Positions 53,319-61,274 are shown, counted from the stretch's first letter. The stretch is DNA of 64,000 bases from DRYM01 sp964526225 (GCA_964526225.1 CAZGLL010000002.1:1-64000), one strand, 5' to 3'. Notes: a model not told the origin generated them from the sequence alone. Program-made: numbers and translations.

Positions 53319-53564
53319 ATGGGTGAGAAAAAGCATCATTGGAGTGGAGAAGTGTTTATAGGATTGATGTTCATAGGTATGGGGTTAGGGTTCATTTTTG
53401 GAGATGTAGCAGCAGGAATGTTCTTAGGCATGGGAGTAGGCTTCATTCTAGCATCACTAATTAGAGTTGAAAGAGAAAAACCAAAAATCACTATTAAACC
53501 GAGTTCTCTATGGATAGGCTTATCATCTACTATACTAGTTTCAGCCGTAGCATGTTTTATATGA
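53319..53564 (+). CDS. small membrane protein
   Basis: 81 codons from ATG 53319 (GTG 53307 in frame overlaps the preceding peptide). Two hydrophobic segments: a glycine-rich one (VFIGLMFIGMGLGFIFGDVA through VGFIL) and one at the C-terminus. Probably inserted in the membrane. Not recognised as a known family. Preceded by the GH1 gene. Confidence 0.5.
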   Translation: MGEKKHHWSGEVFIGLMFIGMGLGFIFGDVAAGMFLGMGVGFILASLIRVEREKPKITIKPSSLWIGLSSTILVSAVACFI

Positions 53565-53586
53565 AAGCATATTATTTCATATGTTT

Positions 53587-53739
53587 TCATGGGCGTTCTT
53601 CTTCGATTACTGCTATGATTTTTATTTTCTTCCCCTTATGTTTTGCTAGTTTTAGCTGGTACTCCTTTGGTGGGTATATGATTACTCTTCCCCTACCATA
53701 GCTTAGTAGTGATGCCTCGAAGATGTATACCTTGCTCAT
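53587..53739 (-). CDS. 50-aa conserved-looking small protein adjacent to TnpB
   Basis: ATG 53739, SD GGTGAT 7 bases upstream. KVYIFEASLLSYGRGRVIIY then PPKEYQLKLAKHKGKKIKII: beta-rich, basic, clean start and stop. Reads away from the TnpB region; an AT-rich segment at 53773-53785 (CCTATAAATATAG) can serve as TATA box for both strands. I think proteins like this recur beside archaeal IS200/605-type elements, but I could not verify that. Confidence 0.5.
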   Translation of the reverse strand: MSKVYIFEASLLSYGRGRVIIYPPKEYQLKLAKHKGKKIKIIAVIEEERP

Positions 53740-53772
53740 TATATCACCAAATATATATTGTAGCTAGAAAAA

Positions 53773-53785
53773 CCTATAAATATAG
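53773..53785. promoter_or_regulatory. TATA box of the TnpB locus (bidirectional)
   Basis: CCTATAAATATAG, flanked by two copies of the palindrome TAGCTA. On the plus strand it would start transcription near 53805, just before the kink-turn hairpin at 53813. On the minus strand it precedes the 50-aa gene. Confidence 0.4.
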
Positions 53786-53812
53786 CTACCAATAAAAATG
53801 CATAGGTGAAAG

Positions 53813-53860
53813 CTCCGATGAGGGAGTGCGCCACCACTATTAGGGTGGCTCCCTGAGGAG
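53813..53860 (+). ncRNA. kink-turn hairpin in the TnpB leader
   Basis: CTCC (53813-53816) pairs with GGAG (53857-53860). Next come GATGA (53817-53821) opposite TGA (53854-53856), the 3-nt bulge plus tandem G.A arrangement of a kink-turn / box C-box D pair. Inside, GGGA/TCCC and GCCACC/GGTGGC form further stems around loop ACTATTAG. A strong fold at the predicted 5' end of the TnpB transcript. It may also serve as the left-end hairpin used by an IS200/605 transposase. Confidence 0.55.
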
Positions 53861-55053
53861 CATATACGCTAACCCTTAAAGCCCAAGGAGTTTTGATAGA
53901 AGGTTCTCTTGAAGAGTTGCGAGAGGAACTATACCTTACTCGTAGAGCATCACAGTTCATCATTGATTGTCTATGGGAGCTAGACAAGTTGCCAACCATT
54001 AACCAAGCATACCAAATGTTCTACAGGATGCTTAGGGAACAAGATTTTCGTGCTTATCAAGCTAAGCAGATATACAAGTATGCACTAGCACTAGTAAAGT
54101 CAGCTAAGAGGAATGGAGGAAAGAAACCTGTTCTAAAGAAGCTTTCTGCTAGACTAGACTAGTACGATGCTAGAGTAGACCTAGAGAACCAGCTAGCAAT
54201 TCTGAAACTGAGAAACAAAGAGTTCAAGATAAAGCTGCTTCATAACAGGAACTATATCAGAAAGTTCATAGGGAGGAAGTGGTATGAGGTAATTGTAAGC
54301 ATTGATAAGCAAGGGAGGATATGGATATCGATACCTTTTAGATGGGATTACGAACCATATAAACCGAGAAACATGATTTCTCTAGACCTAAACCCGAAGA
54401 AAGTGGTTGTCTACAATGGTAGAAAGGTTAGGAGAATCAGCACTAGGTTTACTGAAGCACTATATCTCAAATATCTTGCTGAAGATGTTCAGAAGCATCA
54501 TAGCTATGCTTGGAAAAGAAATGAGAAGTGACTTGAAATTATTAGAGCTTTGCATAGACGTTCAAGGAATATTGTAATTGATTGGTGTAGAAAGTTCGCT
54601 AAGTACATAGTGCTTAAGGCTAGGAAGACTAGGAGCACTATCGCTTTAGAAGATTTGGAGAAGCTATGGTTCAATGCTTCACAGAAATCGCCTAGCTTAG
54701 CTGACAAGCTATTGAGGTTTGCATACCGTAAACTACAGCTTGCAATAATAACCAAGGCTGTTGAATACAACGTACCAATAGTATTTGTTAATCCCAGAGG
54801 AACGTCAACTACTTGTCCTATATGTGGAAACAAATTATCCTATACTCATAGGCTAGCTATATGCGGAAACTGCGGATTCGTAGCAGACAGAGATACTGTA
54901 GGAGCTATGAACATCTGCCTCGGAACAATCCAAGTCCTCGCCCCGCGCCAAGGGTCGTGGAGCACCCGCTCGATGACGGATGAAATCCAACTGAAGAGCG
55001 GGTCTATATATGAACCGATGACTGCTTATATAAAATCATATACAAGCATATAA
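53857..55053 (+). pseudogene. tnpB: TnpB (IS200/IS605-type RNA-guided nuclease) interrupted by two in-frame stops
   Basis: One reading frame, no shift, but TAG at 54160-54162 and TGA at 54529-54531 interrupt it, and the N-terminal start codon is missing (first in-frame codon after TGA 53854 is GGA). The remaining parts are intact: RuvC-I ISLDLNPKKVVVYN, RuvC-II ALEDLEKL, zinc finger CPICG...CGNCG and RuvC-III DRDTVGAMNI. No tnpA gene in the window. Base composition is higher in GC at the 3' end, typical of the overlap with the omega RNA. A decayed, probably immobile copy. Confidence 0.82.
54965..55002 (+). ncRNA. stem-loop with box C/D-like elements in the TnpB 3' end
   Basis: CCCGCTC (54965-54971) pairs with GAGCGGG (54996-55002). 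Inside are GATGA (54972-54976), a GGAT-GAA-ATCC mini-hairpin and CTGA (54991-54994). It lies where the omega RNA scaffold of a TnpB element is expected. It could be part of that scaffold, a kink-turn, or both. Confidence 0.35.
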
Positions 55054-55063
55054 AGAGGCAAAC

Positions 55064-55113
55064 CCAGGGAGGACATCATCATGTTGCTCTTCAGTAAGGG
55101 CGAATTTCATCAT
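55064..55113 (-). ncRNA. box C/D sRNA lacking a D box, next to the TnpB right end
   Basis: Minus-strand elements: C box ATGATGA (55113-55107), 12-nt guide AATTCGCCCTTA, D' box CTGA (55094-55091), 8-nt spacer, C' box ATGATGA (55082-55076), then TGTCCTCCCTGG where a guide and D box should be. Geometry equals the complete elements elsewhere up to the last box. No CTGA follows. The TnpB element ends about here, so an insertion may have removed the D box. Confidence 0.5.
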
Positions 55114-55163
55114 TCCGAGATACTATATTTAGTAATGTTTAATATATTTACTTTAAAGGGAGG

Positions 55164-55934
55164 GTGTTAAGTATTCGTGGGGAATTTAAGATTGTTGAGG
55201 TAGGTAATGTTGTTTATTGCGATAATTTGAGCTGGAGAGAAAATGTATTTAAAGACAGATTTGATGGAGGAAAAGTTTTAGCTGAATTCTTAACATACAC
55301 TGTTCCTAATATTTTAAAGAGAAAGATCGCTATTTTCGCGCTAGTTGCCGGAGGTGTTCCAGTAACGTATGCTCTTTCTAAAACCCTTAAGAAGCAATTT
55401 GACATTCTTGTGGTTAAGAAAATAACTTATCCATGGACTACTGAAGCGGGTTTTGGAGCAGTAGCGCCTGATGGAACTTATGTTTATGATAAATTCGTAG
55501 CTGAGAACTATCTAGGTTACTCGGAGGAAGATGTTAAACACCTAGCTAATGAGGTAAAAGGGTATGTTATTAATAGAACCTTGAGGCTTAGGGGTTCACT
55601 TGAATACCCTAACATGAAGGATTATACAGTAGTCATAGTTGATGACGGTATAGCTACAGGATATACTATGGTGGTAGCAACTAGATTTCTTAGAAAGAAA
55701 AATGTAAGTAAAATCATCGTAGCCTCCCCTACAGCTAGCAATACCGGATTACAGCTCGTTTCTAAAGAAGCAGACAAGGTAGTTATTGTCAATGTTAGAT
55801 CGTCACCTTATGCTGTTGCTGACGCATATCTCGAATGGCATGATGTTAGCGATGGAGAAGTGTTAGGAATTCTAGCAGAGGCAGAGAAGGCTAATCTATA
55901 CCCTCCCACATGGAGGACAAATCGAAACATTTAA
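55164..55934 (+). CDS. phosphoribosyltransferase-family protein
   Basis: 256 codons from GTG 55164 (GGGAGG upstream). PRPP-binding loop VVIVDDGIATGYTMVVATRF, plus the KIAIFALVAGGVPVTYALSK loop, as in type I PRTases. Nucleobase or hydrolase-type members both exist; the base specificity hood is not diagnosable. 3' end overlaps the DUF4234-like gene by 25 bases. Confidence 0.8.
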   Translation: MLSIRGEFKIVEVGNVVYCDNLSWRENVFKDRFDGGKVLAEFLTYTVPNILKRKIAIFALVAGGVPVTYALSKTLKKQFDILVVKKITYPWTTEAGFGAVAPDGTYVYDKFVAENYLGYSEEDVKHLANEVKGYVINRTLRLRGSLEYPNMKDYTVVIVDDGIATGYTMVVATRFLRKKNVSKIIVASPTASNTGLQLVSKEADKVVIVNVRSSPYAVADAYLEWHDVSDGEVLGILAEAEKANLYPPTWRTNRNI

Positions 55935-56740
55935 GAAATCCCCTTGCAGAATTCATGACAAAGAGTGATGATGTTATGAGTTCCCCCTATCTTATGATGA
56001 TTAAGAGATACATTGGCGAAGCTGAGAAAACAGATTATATAATGCCTCTATGGTTACCGTTTCTTCCAGCAATATTAGCGGTCGTATCAACGTTTCTACT
56101 TCTCTACACGATAATTGCTGCTTCAATACATAAAGAGGCCATGGGAGCAAGTGGTGCTGTAGCTTTTGTAAGCTTAGTTGCAGTTGCTGGATCACTTTTC
56201 TTACTACTATACATTGCTTCAATAGCTGTAGGAATATACGTTCTTTACAAACTCATTACTAGAAGAAATGATCACTTCAGAAGAACACATAAACTCTACG
56301 ATACAATAGTTAATCTCCTAAAGGAGAAGGAAGGTAGCACGGCTGAAATAGTTGAAATGGAATCGATAGTTTACGATATGAAAAATGAAGAAACAGAGAA
56401 AAATGCAGTCTTATGGGTCGTTTTAACAGTACTTATAGGGATATTGTGGTTCTACATAGCACACTTCCTAAATAAAGACTTTAGAAAGCATGAACTGAGG
56501 GAAAGAAGACTAATATCTCTCATAAATAATGTTCTTAGGAAACATGGTGCGCCAGGTATTGTGAAGTTTGAAGAAAAAGTTCCCGATAGAAGCACGTTAC
56601 TGTACATAGTTTTAACAATAATTACATTAGGGTTCTTTGGGCTCTACTGGATATACACGTTAGCTAAGGATCCAAATGAGCACTTTAAGCAACATAGAGT
56701 GGTAGAAAACCAGCTTGTAGGATTCCTAGAGAACCTATAG
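55910..56740 (+). CDS. membrane protein, DUF4234-like
   Basis: 276 codons. At least four hydrophobic segments in two pairs (LPAILAVVSTFLLLYTIIAA and GSLFLLLYIASIAVGIYVLY, then VLWVVLTVLIGILWFYIAHF, and LLYIVLTIITLGFFGLYWIY), each followed by a short basic loop (DFRKHELRE and NEHFKQHR), an internal duplication. Function unknown. Coupled to the PRTase by overlap. Confidence 0.55.
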   Translation: MEDKSKHLRNPLAEFMTKSDDVMSSPYLMMIKRYIGEAEKTDYIMPLWLPFLPAILAVVSTFLLLYTIIAASIHKEAMGASGAVAFVSLVAVAGSLFLLLYIASIAVGIYVLYKLITRRNDHFRRTHKLYDTIVNLLKEKEGSTAEIVEMESIVYDMKNEETEKNAVLWVVLTVLIGILWFYIAHFLNKDFRKHELRERRLISLINNVLRKHGAPGIVKFEEKVPDRSTLLYIVLTIITLGFFGLYWIYTLAKDPNEHFKQHRVVENQLVGFLENL

Positions 56741-56812
56741 TTCACGTAAAAACTCTAATGATCGAAATTTTTACTTTCCCAAAACTTCATTTTTATCAAT
56801 ATAAAAGTTTTG

Positions 56813-56825
56813 GTGGTTGAACCAC
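56813..56825 (+). promoter_or_regulatory. palindrome over the ribosome site of the LLM gene
   Basis: GTGGTTGAACCAC, 6-base arms around one G. It includes part of the GGTGG ribosome site and ends just before the TTG start. In RNA it would form a hairpin masking the site; in DNA it may be an operator. TATA-like AATATAAAAG lies 15 bases upstream. Confidence 0.35.
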
Positions 56826-56826
56826 A

Positions 56827-57780
56827 TTGGTTAAGATTGGTATTGTTGTTCCCCAATATGGTGTTGGTATTAGAGAAACCAATAGGTTTGTTAGAATTGC
56901 TGAAAAATTAGGATATTATTCGCTATGGGTTGAGGACCATTTAACTCCATGGCAGCTTCAACAGAACAAGTCAGCTTTCGAATGCTTTACATTGTTATCA
57001 CACATAGCTTCAATAACTAAGAAACCAAGAGTAGGGACTTTGGTTACAAACGTAATATATAGACATCCCGCAATATTAGCTAAATCGGCTACGACAATAG
57101 ATAGAATTTCAAATGGAAGGTTGGAGCTAGGATTAGGGCTGGGATGGTATGAAGACGAAATATTATCCTATAACCTACCCTATCCCCCTCTTAAACGGAG
57201 AATAGAGATGCTTAGTGAGCTAATAGACTATCTTAAAAAGCTATGGACTGCTAAAGGAAAAGTTAGTTTCAATGGGAAATACTTCAGACTTAAGAAAGCA
57301 TATTTCAATCCTAAGCCCAAGCAAAAGCCCCATCCACCAATTATCATAGGTACTGCTGGGGAAAAGAAAATGCTGAAACTGGTAGCTGAAAAAGCGAATG
57401 GTTGGAACTATGGTGCTTTAACTCCTGAGCAATTTAAGGAAAAAGCAGCTATTCTTAAAAAACATTGCGAAAATGTCGGAAGAAATTTCAGTGAAATAGA
57501 GAAATCTCTTGAACTATATGTCTTTATAGCGGAAACATCCGAGGAAGCTGAGAACATTAAGAGAAGATATTGGGAAATCATTCCTAAGGGTGAAAAACTA
57601 CAACACATAATTCAGGATTTCTACATGAAAACAGCTTTAACGGGAACGCCAAGAGATATTGAAGAGGCGGTTAAGGAATATGCTAAAGTTGGTGTTGATC
57701 ACTTAGTCTTAGTGTTCCCGGGTAAGCGAAGATTCGAAATGATGAAGATTTTTGGTGAAAAAGTCCTACCTAATCTCTAA
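56827..57780 (+). CDS. LLM-class flavin (F420)-dependent oxidoreductase
   Basis: 317 codons from TTG 56827. Luciferase-like TIM barrel: GIVVPQYGVGIRETNRFVRI at the start, LELGLGLGWYEDEILSYNLP, PPIIIGTAGEKKMLKLVAE (phosphate/cofactor grip). Archaeal members usually use F420. Substrate unknown. Stand-alone gene. Confidence 0.85.
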   Translation: MVKIGIVVPQYGVGIRETNRFVRIAEKLGYYSLWVEDHLTPWQLQQNKSAFECFTLLSHIASITKKPRVGTLVTNVIYRHPAILAKSATTIDRISNGRLELGLGLGWYEDEILSYNLPYPPLKRRIEMLSELIDYLKKLWTAKGKVSFNGKYFRLKKAYFNPKPKQKPHPPIIIGTAGEKKMLKLVAEKANGWNYGALTPEQFKEKAAILKKHCENVGRNFSEIEKSLELYVFIAETSEEAENIKRRYWEIIPKGEKLQHIIQDFYMKTALTGTPRDIEEAVKEYAKVGVDHLVLVFPGKRRFEMMKIFGEKVLPNL

Positions 57781-57939
57781 GCTTGTTTAGCAAAGAACCC
57801 TCAATTTTTCTTTAACATCATCACCTAATATTAAGTAACCGAAAATTGCTTCCAAACATTCGAAAATGGTGGTTTTCCTAAACTAAACAATTCCACTTAA
57901 AATCACAAGACAACTTTTACCTTAGCGTTAACTAGGAAA

Positions 57940-57993
57940 TCAGTCGAAACCTCCATCATCACATGAGAACTCAGTTTGAGTCGTGTTCATCAC
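57940..57993 (-). ncRNA. box C/D guide sRNA (complete)
   Basis: 54 nt with textbook spacing: C box GTGATGA (57993-57987), 12-nt guide ACACGACTCAAA, D' box CTGA (57974-57971), 8-nt spacer, C' box GTGATGA (57962-57956), 12-nt guide TGGAGGTTTCGA, D box CTGA (57943-57940). By the N+5 rule both guides would direct methylation at an adenosine. All four boxes are consensus, so this is the best sRNA in the window. The D' box also doubles as a stop for the TnpB-like remnant. Confidence 0.85.
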
Positions 57994-58076
57994 AGAGAAT
58001 TGCTGTTCGTGGAGACCCAGCTTCATCCATCCCCCTTTCGACGGGGGTGTCTGCGGGCGTCGGCGGGCGCCAAAAT
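57994..58076 (-). mobile_element. fossil 3' end of a TnpB/IS200-605-type element
   Basis: High-GC block in an AT-rich neighbourhood. Minus-strand reading shows TPADTPVERGMDEAGSPRTA, very like the C-terminal tails of archaeal TnpB proteins (compare RSMTDEIQLKSG in the copy at 53857). Two repeats of CGCCCGC and a CCCCC/GGGGG hairpin fit an omega-RNA-like right end. The body of a tnpB gene is absent (lipoate ligase is upstream). Could also be an unrelated structured RNA. Confidence 0.4.
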
Positions 58077-58089
58077 AAATTTCTCCGAG

Positions 58090-58914
58090 CTACCGCTTTT
58101 TACTTTTACTTAAAACCTCACATATTTCCTCTTCTAGAAACTTGAATTCCGAAATGGATTTTCTCCGAAGATTCCATTGCATGTTCATATACCTACCTAA
58201 GTATAGCTTCTCAGCTAACTCTATTTCCAAAGATGTTGGTTTATCGAAAAACGACTCTAAACCTAAGGTTTCCGAAAAACCATCGATAATTAGATTTGCA
58301 ATTTCCCAGAATGAAATCCTCCTTCCGATAATTGTTGAGAGATTATTGACTCTATACTTTACCGGATCAACGTCTTTATACGGTTGGTTTCTAGGAGGAA
58401 TAATTAAAACCTCGTATAGTGTTTTTAAATCCGCATTTATGAGAAGAGATCCATGAAGAAATATCGTATTCCAACGTAGTGAAGCTGCTACCCCTGAAAC
58501 CTTCCATCCGTGGACTACAACATCGTTTACGTTTCTTACCTCAGGTTTTAACCCTAAATTCCTAAGTGCTGTAAGAATTCCGTTTAAAACATATGTGTAA
58601 ATGCGGTTCACAGTCTTCTTTATTCTTGAATCCTTAATAACTAATGTATAGTTTAAATTGCCCATATCGTGGTATACTGCTCCACCGCCAGTAAACCTTC
58701 TAACAATAGGTATGTTTCTACTTTCAGCTAGGGAAACACGTACTTCATCATTTACGTTTCTTAAATATCCGATTACTATTGCTTTCTCGTTTCTCCATAT
58801 CCTTAAAATAAAGCATTTTTCCTCTGTAGAACATGCTCTAGCTAAGGCTTCCTCGAATGCTAAGTTAAAATATGGGTTTCCCGGTTTTTCGAAAAGAAGC
58901 ACTCTTAGACTCAT
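58090..58914 (-). CDS. lplA: lipoate-protein ligase A (catalytic domain)
   Basis: 274 codons. RRFTGGGAVYHDMGNLNYTL (lipoyl-AMP site) and GWKVSGVAASLRWNTIFLHG (catalytic Lys) are the family motifs. It activates and transfers lipoic acid to E2 or GcvH proteins. Archaeal LplA often needs a separate small C-terminal domain protein (LplB); no intact copy is seen. The last 40 residues are a highly charged tail. Confidence 0.87.
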   Translation of the reverse strand: MSLRVLLFEKPGNPYFNLAFEEALARACSTEEKCFILRIWRNEKAIVIGYLRNVNDEVRVSLAESRNIPIVRRFTGGGAVYHDMGNLNYTLVIKDSRIKKTVNRIYTYVLNGILTALRNLGLKPEVRNVNDVVVHGWKVSGVAASLRWNTIFLHGSLLINADLKTLYEVLIIPPRNQPYKDVDPVKYRVNNLSTIIGRRISFWEIANLIIDGFSETLGLESFFDKPTSLEIELAEKLYLGRYMNMQWNLRRKSISEFKFLEEEICEVLSKSKKR

Positions 58915-58923
58915 AGTTTTCAG

Positions 58924-60318
58924 CTACATTACAGCTCTTATTGTTTCAAGCTTTCTAATAGCTACATCAACTATGTCATGCGGTCCAACAGTTACCGCAG
59001 CTATACCATTTTTTAGAAGAGTGTTTATTGTTTTCTGCTTATCTTCGATGGCCCTAATAGCTCTTATCCTGTAAATGGCTGCTTGAATCCCCTTAAGCGT
59101 TATTGCTTCAAAAAATTCAATCATAGGTACAATCATGAAAACAATGTTGTTTCTAGCTTGTAGCTCCTTAAGAATATCTATGAATTCCCCTAGGCCTTCA
59201 CCGTAATGTAGTGTTGAGAAAATAACCAAGACGTTTCTTTCCCTAGGTAAATATCTTGGTAAATTCTTTCTCAAAACATTTGCTAAGTAAGTATAGTTTA
59301 AACCTGAAATCTCATGTGACGTCGGCCATTCTATTCTAGCTAGCTCCTTAGTGATAGACGTTAATCCTCTAACGCCTCTCTCTAACGGTAAAATACGTGA
59401 TATCTTGTCTCCGATGTAAACTAGGCCTACAGAATCCCCTTTTCTAAGAGAATAGTTAGCTATAGCTAAAGCAGCTCTAGCAACGTATTCAGCAGCAGTA
59501 TTTCCCCATGACCCAGTAAAAGCTGGCGATCTCAAATCAAGTATTAGGAAAATGTTGAGGGAAACTTCGTGTTCGAATTCTTTAACGAAAAACCTTTGAG
59601 CACCAAATCGAGCCGAAGCTTTCCACTCAATCCATTTGTATTCATCACCTGGAACGTATTCCCTAACACCGTAAAATTCTATACCATAACCTTTCCTTTT
59701 GGCCCTAGATAAACCAGCAGGCTTAGTACTATACGATCCCCTAAACCCAACTATCGATACAGGTTTAGGATAAATCCTTATTTGAAAGGTATCACCTACA
59801 TCAGCTGTTGATTTGAAAAATCCGAAGAAATCCCTTATAGTTATTCTCACAGGAGGAAATGTGTGAACACCTATCCTTGGAAGTAGAACATATGTTAACT
59901 TTATTTCCGATTTCGGAGGAATAGTTAGCGCTGTTTTAGGCGAGCCTTTAACTAACTTAAATGTTGTCGGATAGTTTAAAACTACTTCAGCATATTCCAA
60001 AGGAATTATTGTTGGGTTCTTAATTATCGTTGTTACTTTAAGCTCTCTCCCTTCAATAGCTATTTCTGGAGCTTCTCTCTCAACAACAAGCTTCCTTAGA
60101 GCTAACGCTTCAGCCTTCATGAAAATATTTGAGGCTGTAAGTAGCAACAGAAGGAAAAGAGATAGTGAAAGAAGTGTTGCTGATTCTTCTCTAGCAAAAA
60201 TTATTCCTAATACGAAGAGAAGAGCTGCTAACGAAACAGTTGCGTAAGCTCTTGAAGTATACTGTTCGAGGGGAGGAAGCTTTAGCCCAATAGCTTCCTC
60301 TTCTCTACGGTTAGACAA
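58924..60318 (-). CDS. DUF58-domain membrane protein
   Basis: 464 codons. Two hydrophobic helices at residues about 29-65, then a beta-rich domain, then the DUF58 segment YVPGDEYKWIEWKASARFGA with the following vWA-like FLILDLRSP...GDSVGLVYIGD region. Partner of MoxR-type AAA proteins in membrane-bound vWA complexes. 14-base gap to moxR. Confidence 0.85.
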   Translation of the reverse strand: MSNRREEEAIGLKLPPLEQYTSRAYATVSLAALLFVLGIIFAREESATLLSLSLFLLLLLTASNIFMKAEALALRKLVVEREAPEIAIEGRELKVTTIIKNPTIIPLEYAEVVLNYPTTFKLVKGSPKTALTIPPKSEIKLTYVLLPRIGVHTFPPVRITIRDFFGFFKSTADVGDTFQIRIYPKPVSIVGFRGSYSTKPAGLSRAKRKGYGIEFYGVREYVPGDEYKWIEWKASARFGAQRFFVKEFEHEVSLNIFLILDLRSPAFTGSWGNTAAEYVARAALAIANYSLRKGDSVGLVYIGDKISRILPLERGVRGLTSITKELARIEWPTSHEISGLNYTYLANVLRKNLPRYLPRERNVLVIFSTLHYGEGLGEFIDILKELQARNNIVFMIVPMIEFFEAITLKGIQAAIYRIRAIRAIEDKQKTINTLLKNGIAAVTVGPHDIVDVAIRKLETIRAVM

Positions 60319-60332
60319 AACAGATACCCTCG

Positions 60333-61274
60333 TTAAGGCTTAGGAACTTCCACTTTCTTCAAAACTTCTTCAATAACGTTTTCGGGAGTGTATCCTTCAA
60401 ACTCGTATTCCGGCTTAAGAATAATCCTATGTACAAGTGATGGTGTAACAACGGCTTTAACATCGTCAGGTATTACATAATCTCTACCTTCCATTAAAGC
60501 CCATATTCTTGAAAGCCTGTAAATAGCTATAGCACCTCTAGGTGAAGCACCAAGCTTAACTGCAGGATGTTTATGGGTTTCTTCAACTATCGAAACAATG
60601 TACTCGTAAATAGCATCGTCAACATGTACTTTTTCAGCTTCCTCCCTAGCTTTAAGAACGTCTTCTGCTCCTGCAACAGGTTCTAACTTTTCTATTTCTC
60701 TTTCAATCATATCTATTCTCTTAAGAACCTCAATTAAGCCCCTATGAGATGGATGCTTAGTATTAAGCTTAACTAGGAACCTATCCAGTTGAGCCTCCGG
60801 TAGCGGAAACGTACCTTCCATTTCGATTGGGTTTTGTGTTGCTATTACTGTGAATGGTTTTGGTAGTTTGTGTGTTTCCCCTTCTATTGTAACCTGCTTT
60901 TCCTGCATAGCCTCCAACAAAGCACTTTGAGTCCTAGGAGAAGCACGATTAACCTCATCAGCCAAAACAATATTAGCAAAAACAGGGCCCTTTCTCGTTT
61001 CAAACTCTCCAGTTTTTGGATTGTAAACTTTTGTCCCTAAAATGTCGGCTGGTAGCAGGTCAGGTGTAAACTGTATTCTTCTAAACTTTAAATTGAAAAG
61101 TTTAGAAACAACTCTTGCAGTAAGTGTTTTAGCTATTCCCGGAACACCCTCTAATAAAATATGTCCTTCAGTAATCATCGACGCTACAATAAATTTAACT
61201 TCGTTCTCTCTTTCAACAACAATACTACTTGATTTCTCAAGAACCTTCCTCATAATTTCCGAGAACTTTGACAA
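60333..61274 (-). CDS. moxR: MoxR-family AAA+ ATPase
   Basis: 313 codons from TTG 61274. Walker A EGVPGIAKTLTARVV (42-56), Walker B IVLADEVNRASPRTQSALLE and sensor region TVIATQNPIEMEGTFPLPEA. Chaperone-like remodelling of proteins carrying vWA domains. Operon with DUF58 and divergent from the DUF4129-like gene. Confidence 0.9.
   Translation of the reverse strand: MSKFSEIMRKVLEKSSSIVVERENEVKFIVASMITEGHILLEGVPGIAKTLTARVVSKLFNLKFRRIQFTPDLLPADILGTKVYNPKTGEFETRKGPVFANIVLADEVNRASPRTQSALLEAMQEKQVTIEGETHKLPKPFTVIATQNPIEMEGTFPLPEAQLDRFLVKLNTKHPSHRGLIEVLKRIDMIEREIEKLEPVAGAEDVLKAREEAEKVHVDDAIYEYIVSIVEETHKHPAVKLGASPRGAIAIYRLSRIWALMEGRDYVIPDDVKAVVTPSLVHRIILKPEYEFEGYTPENVIEEVLKKVEVPKP

Larger units (their letters stand above)
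57781..58089. other. 309-bp gap with a C/D sRNA, a TnpB fossil and a decayed ORF
   Basis: Contains, on the minus strand, the box C/D sRNA at 57940-57993 and a GC-rich TnpB-like remnant at 57994-58076 (both listed). A further broken frame at 57787-57880 reads FECLEAIFGYLILGDDVKEK with no start; it may be what is left of a small accessory domain after lipoate ligase, but that is a guess. Confidence 0.35.

Noticed and set aside
53857..55053. Read-through of TAG/TGA as pyrrolysine or selenocysteine in TnpB
   Set aside because: TnpB has no such residues, no SECIS or PYLIS element is seen, and two different stops plus a missing start point to decay.
57963..58145. Plus-strand 60-aa ORF
   Set aside because: Lies over the C/D sRNA and TnpB fossil and translates to low-complexity sequence with no homology feel.
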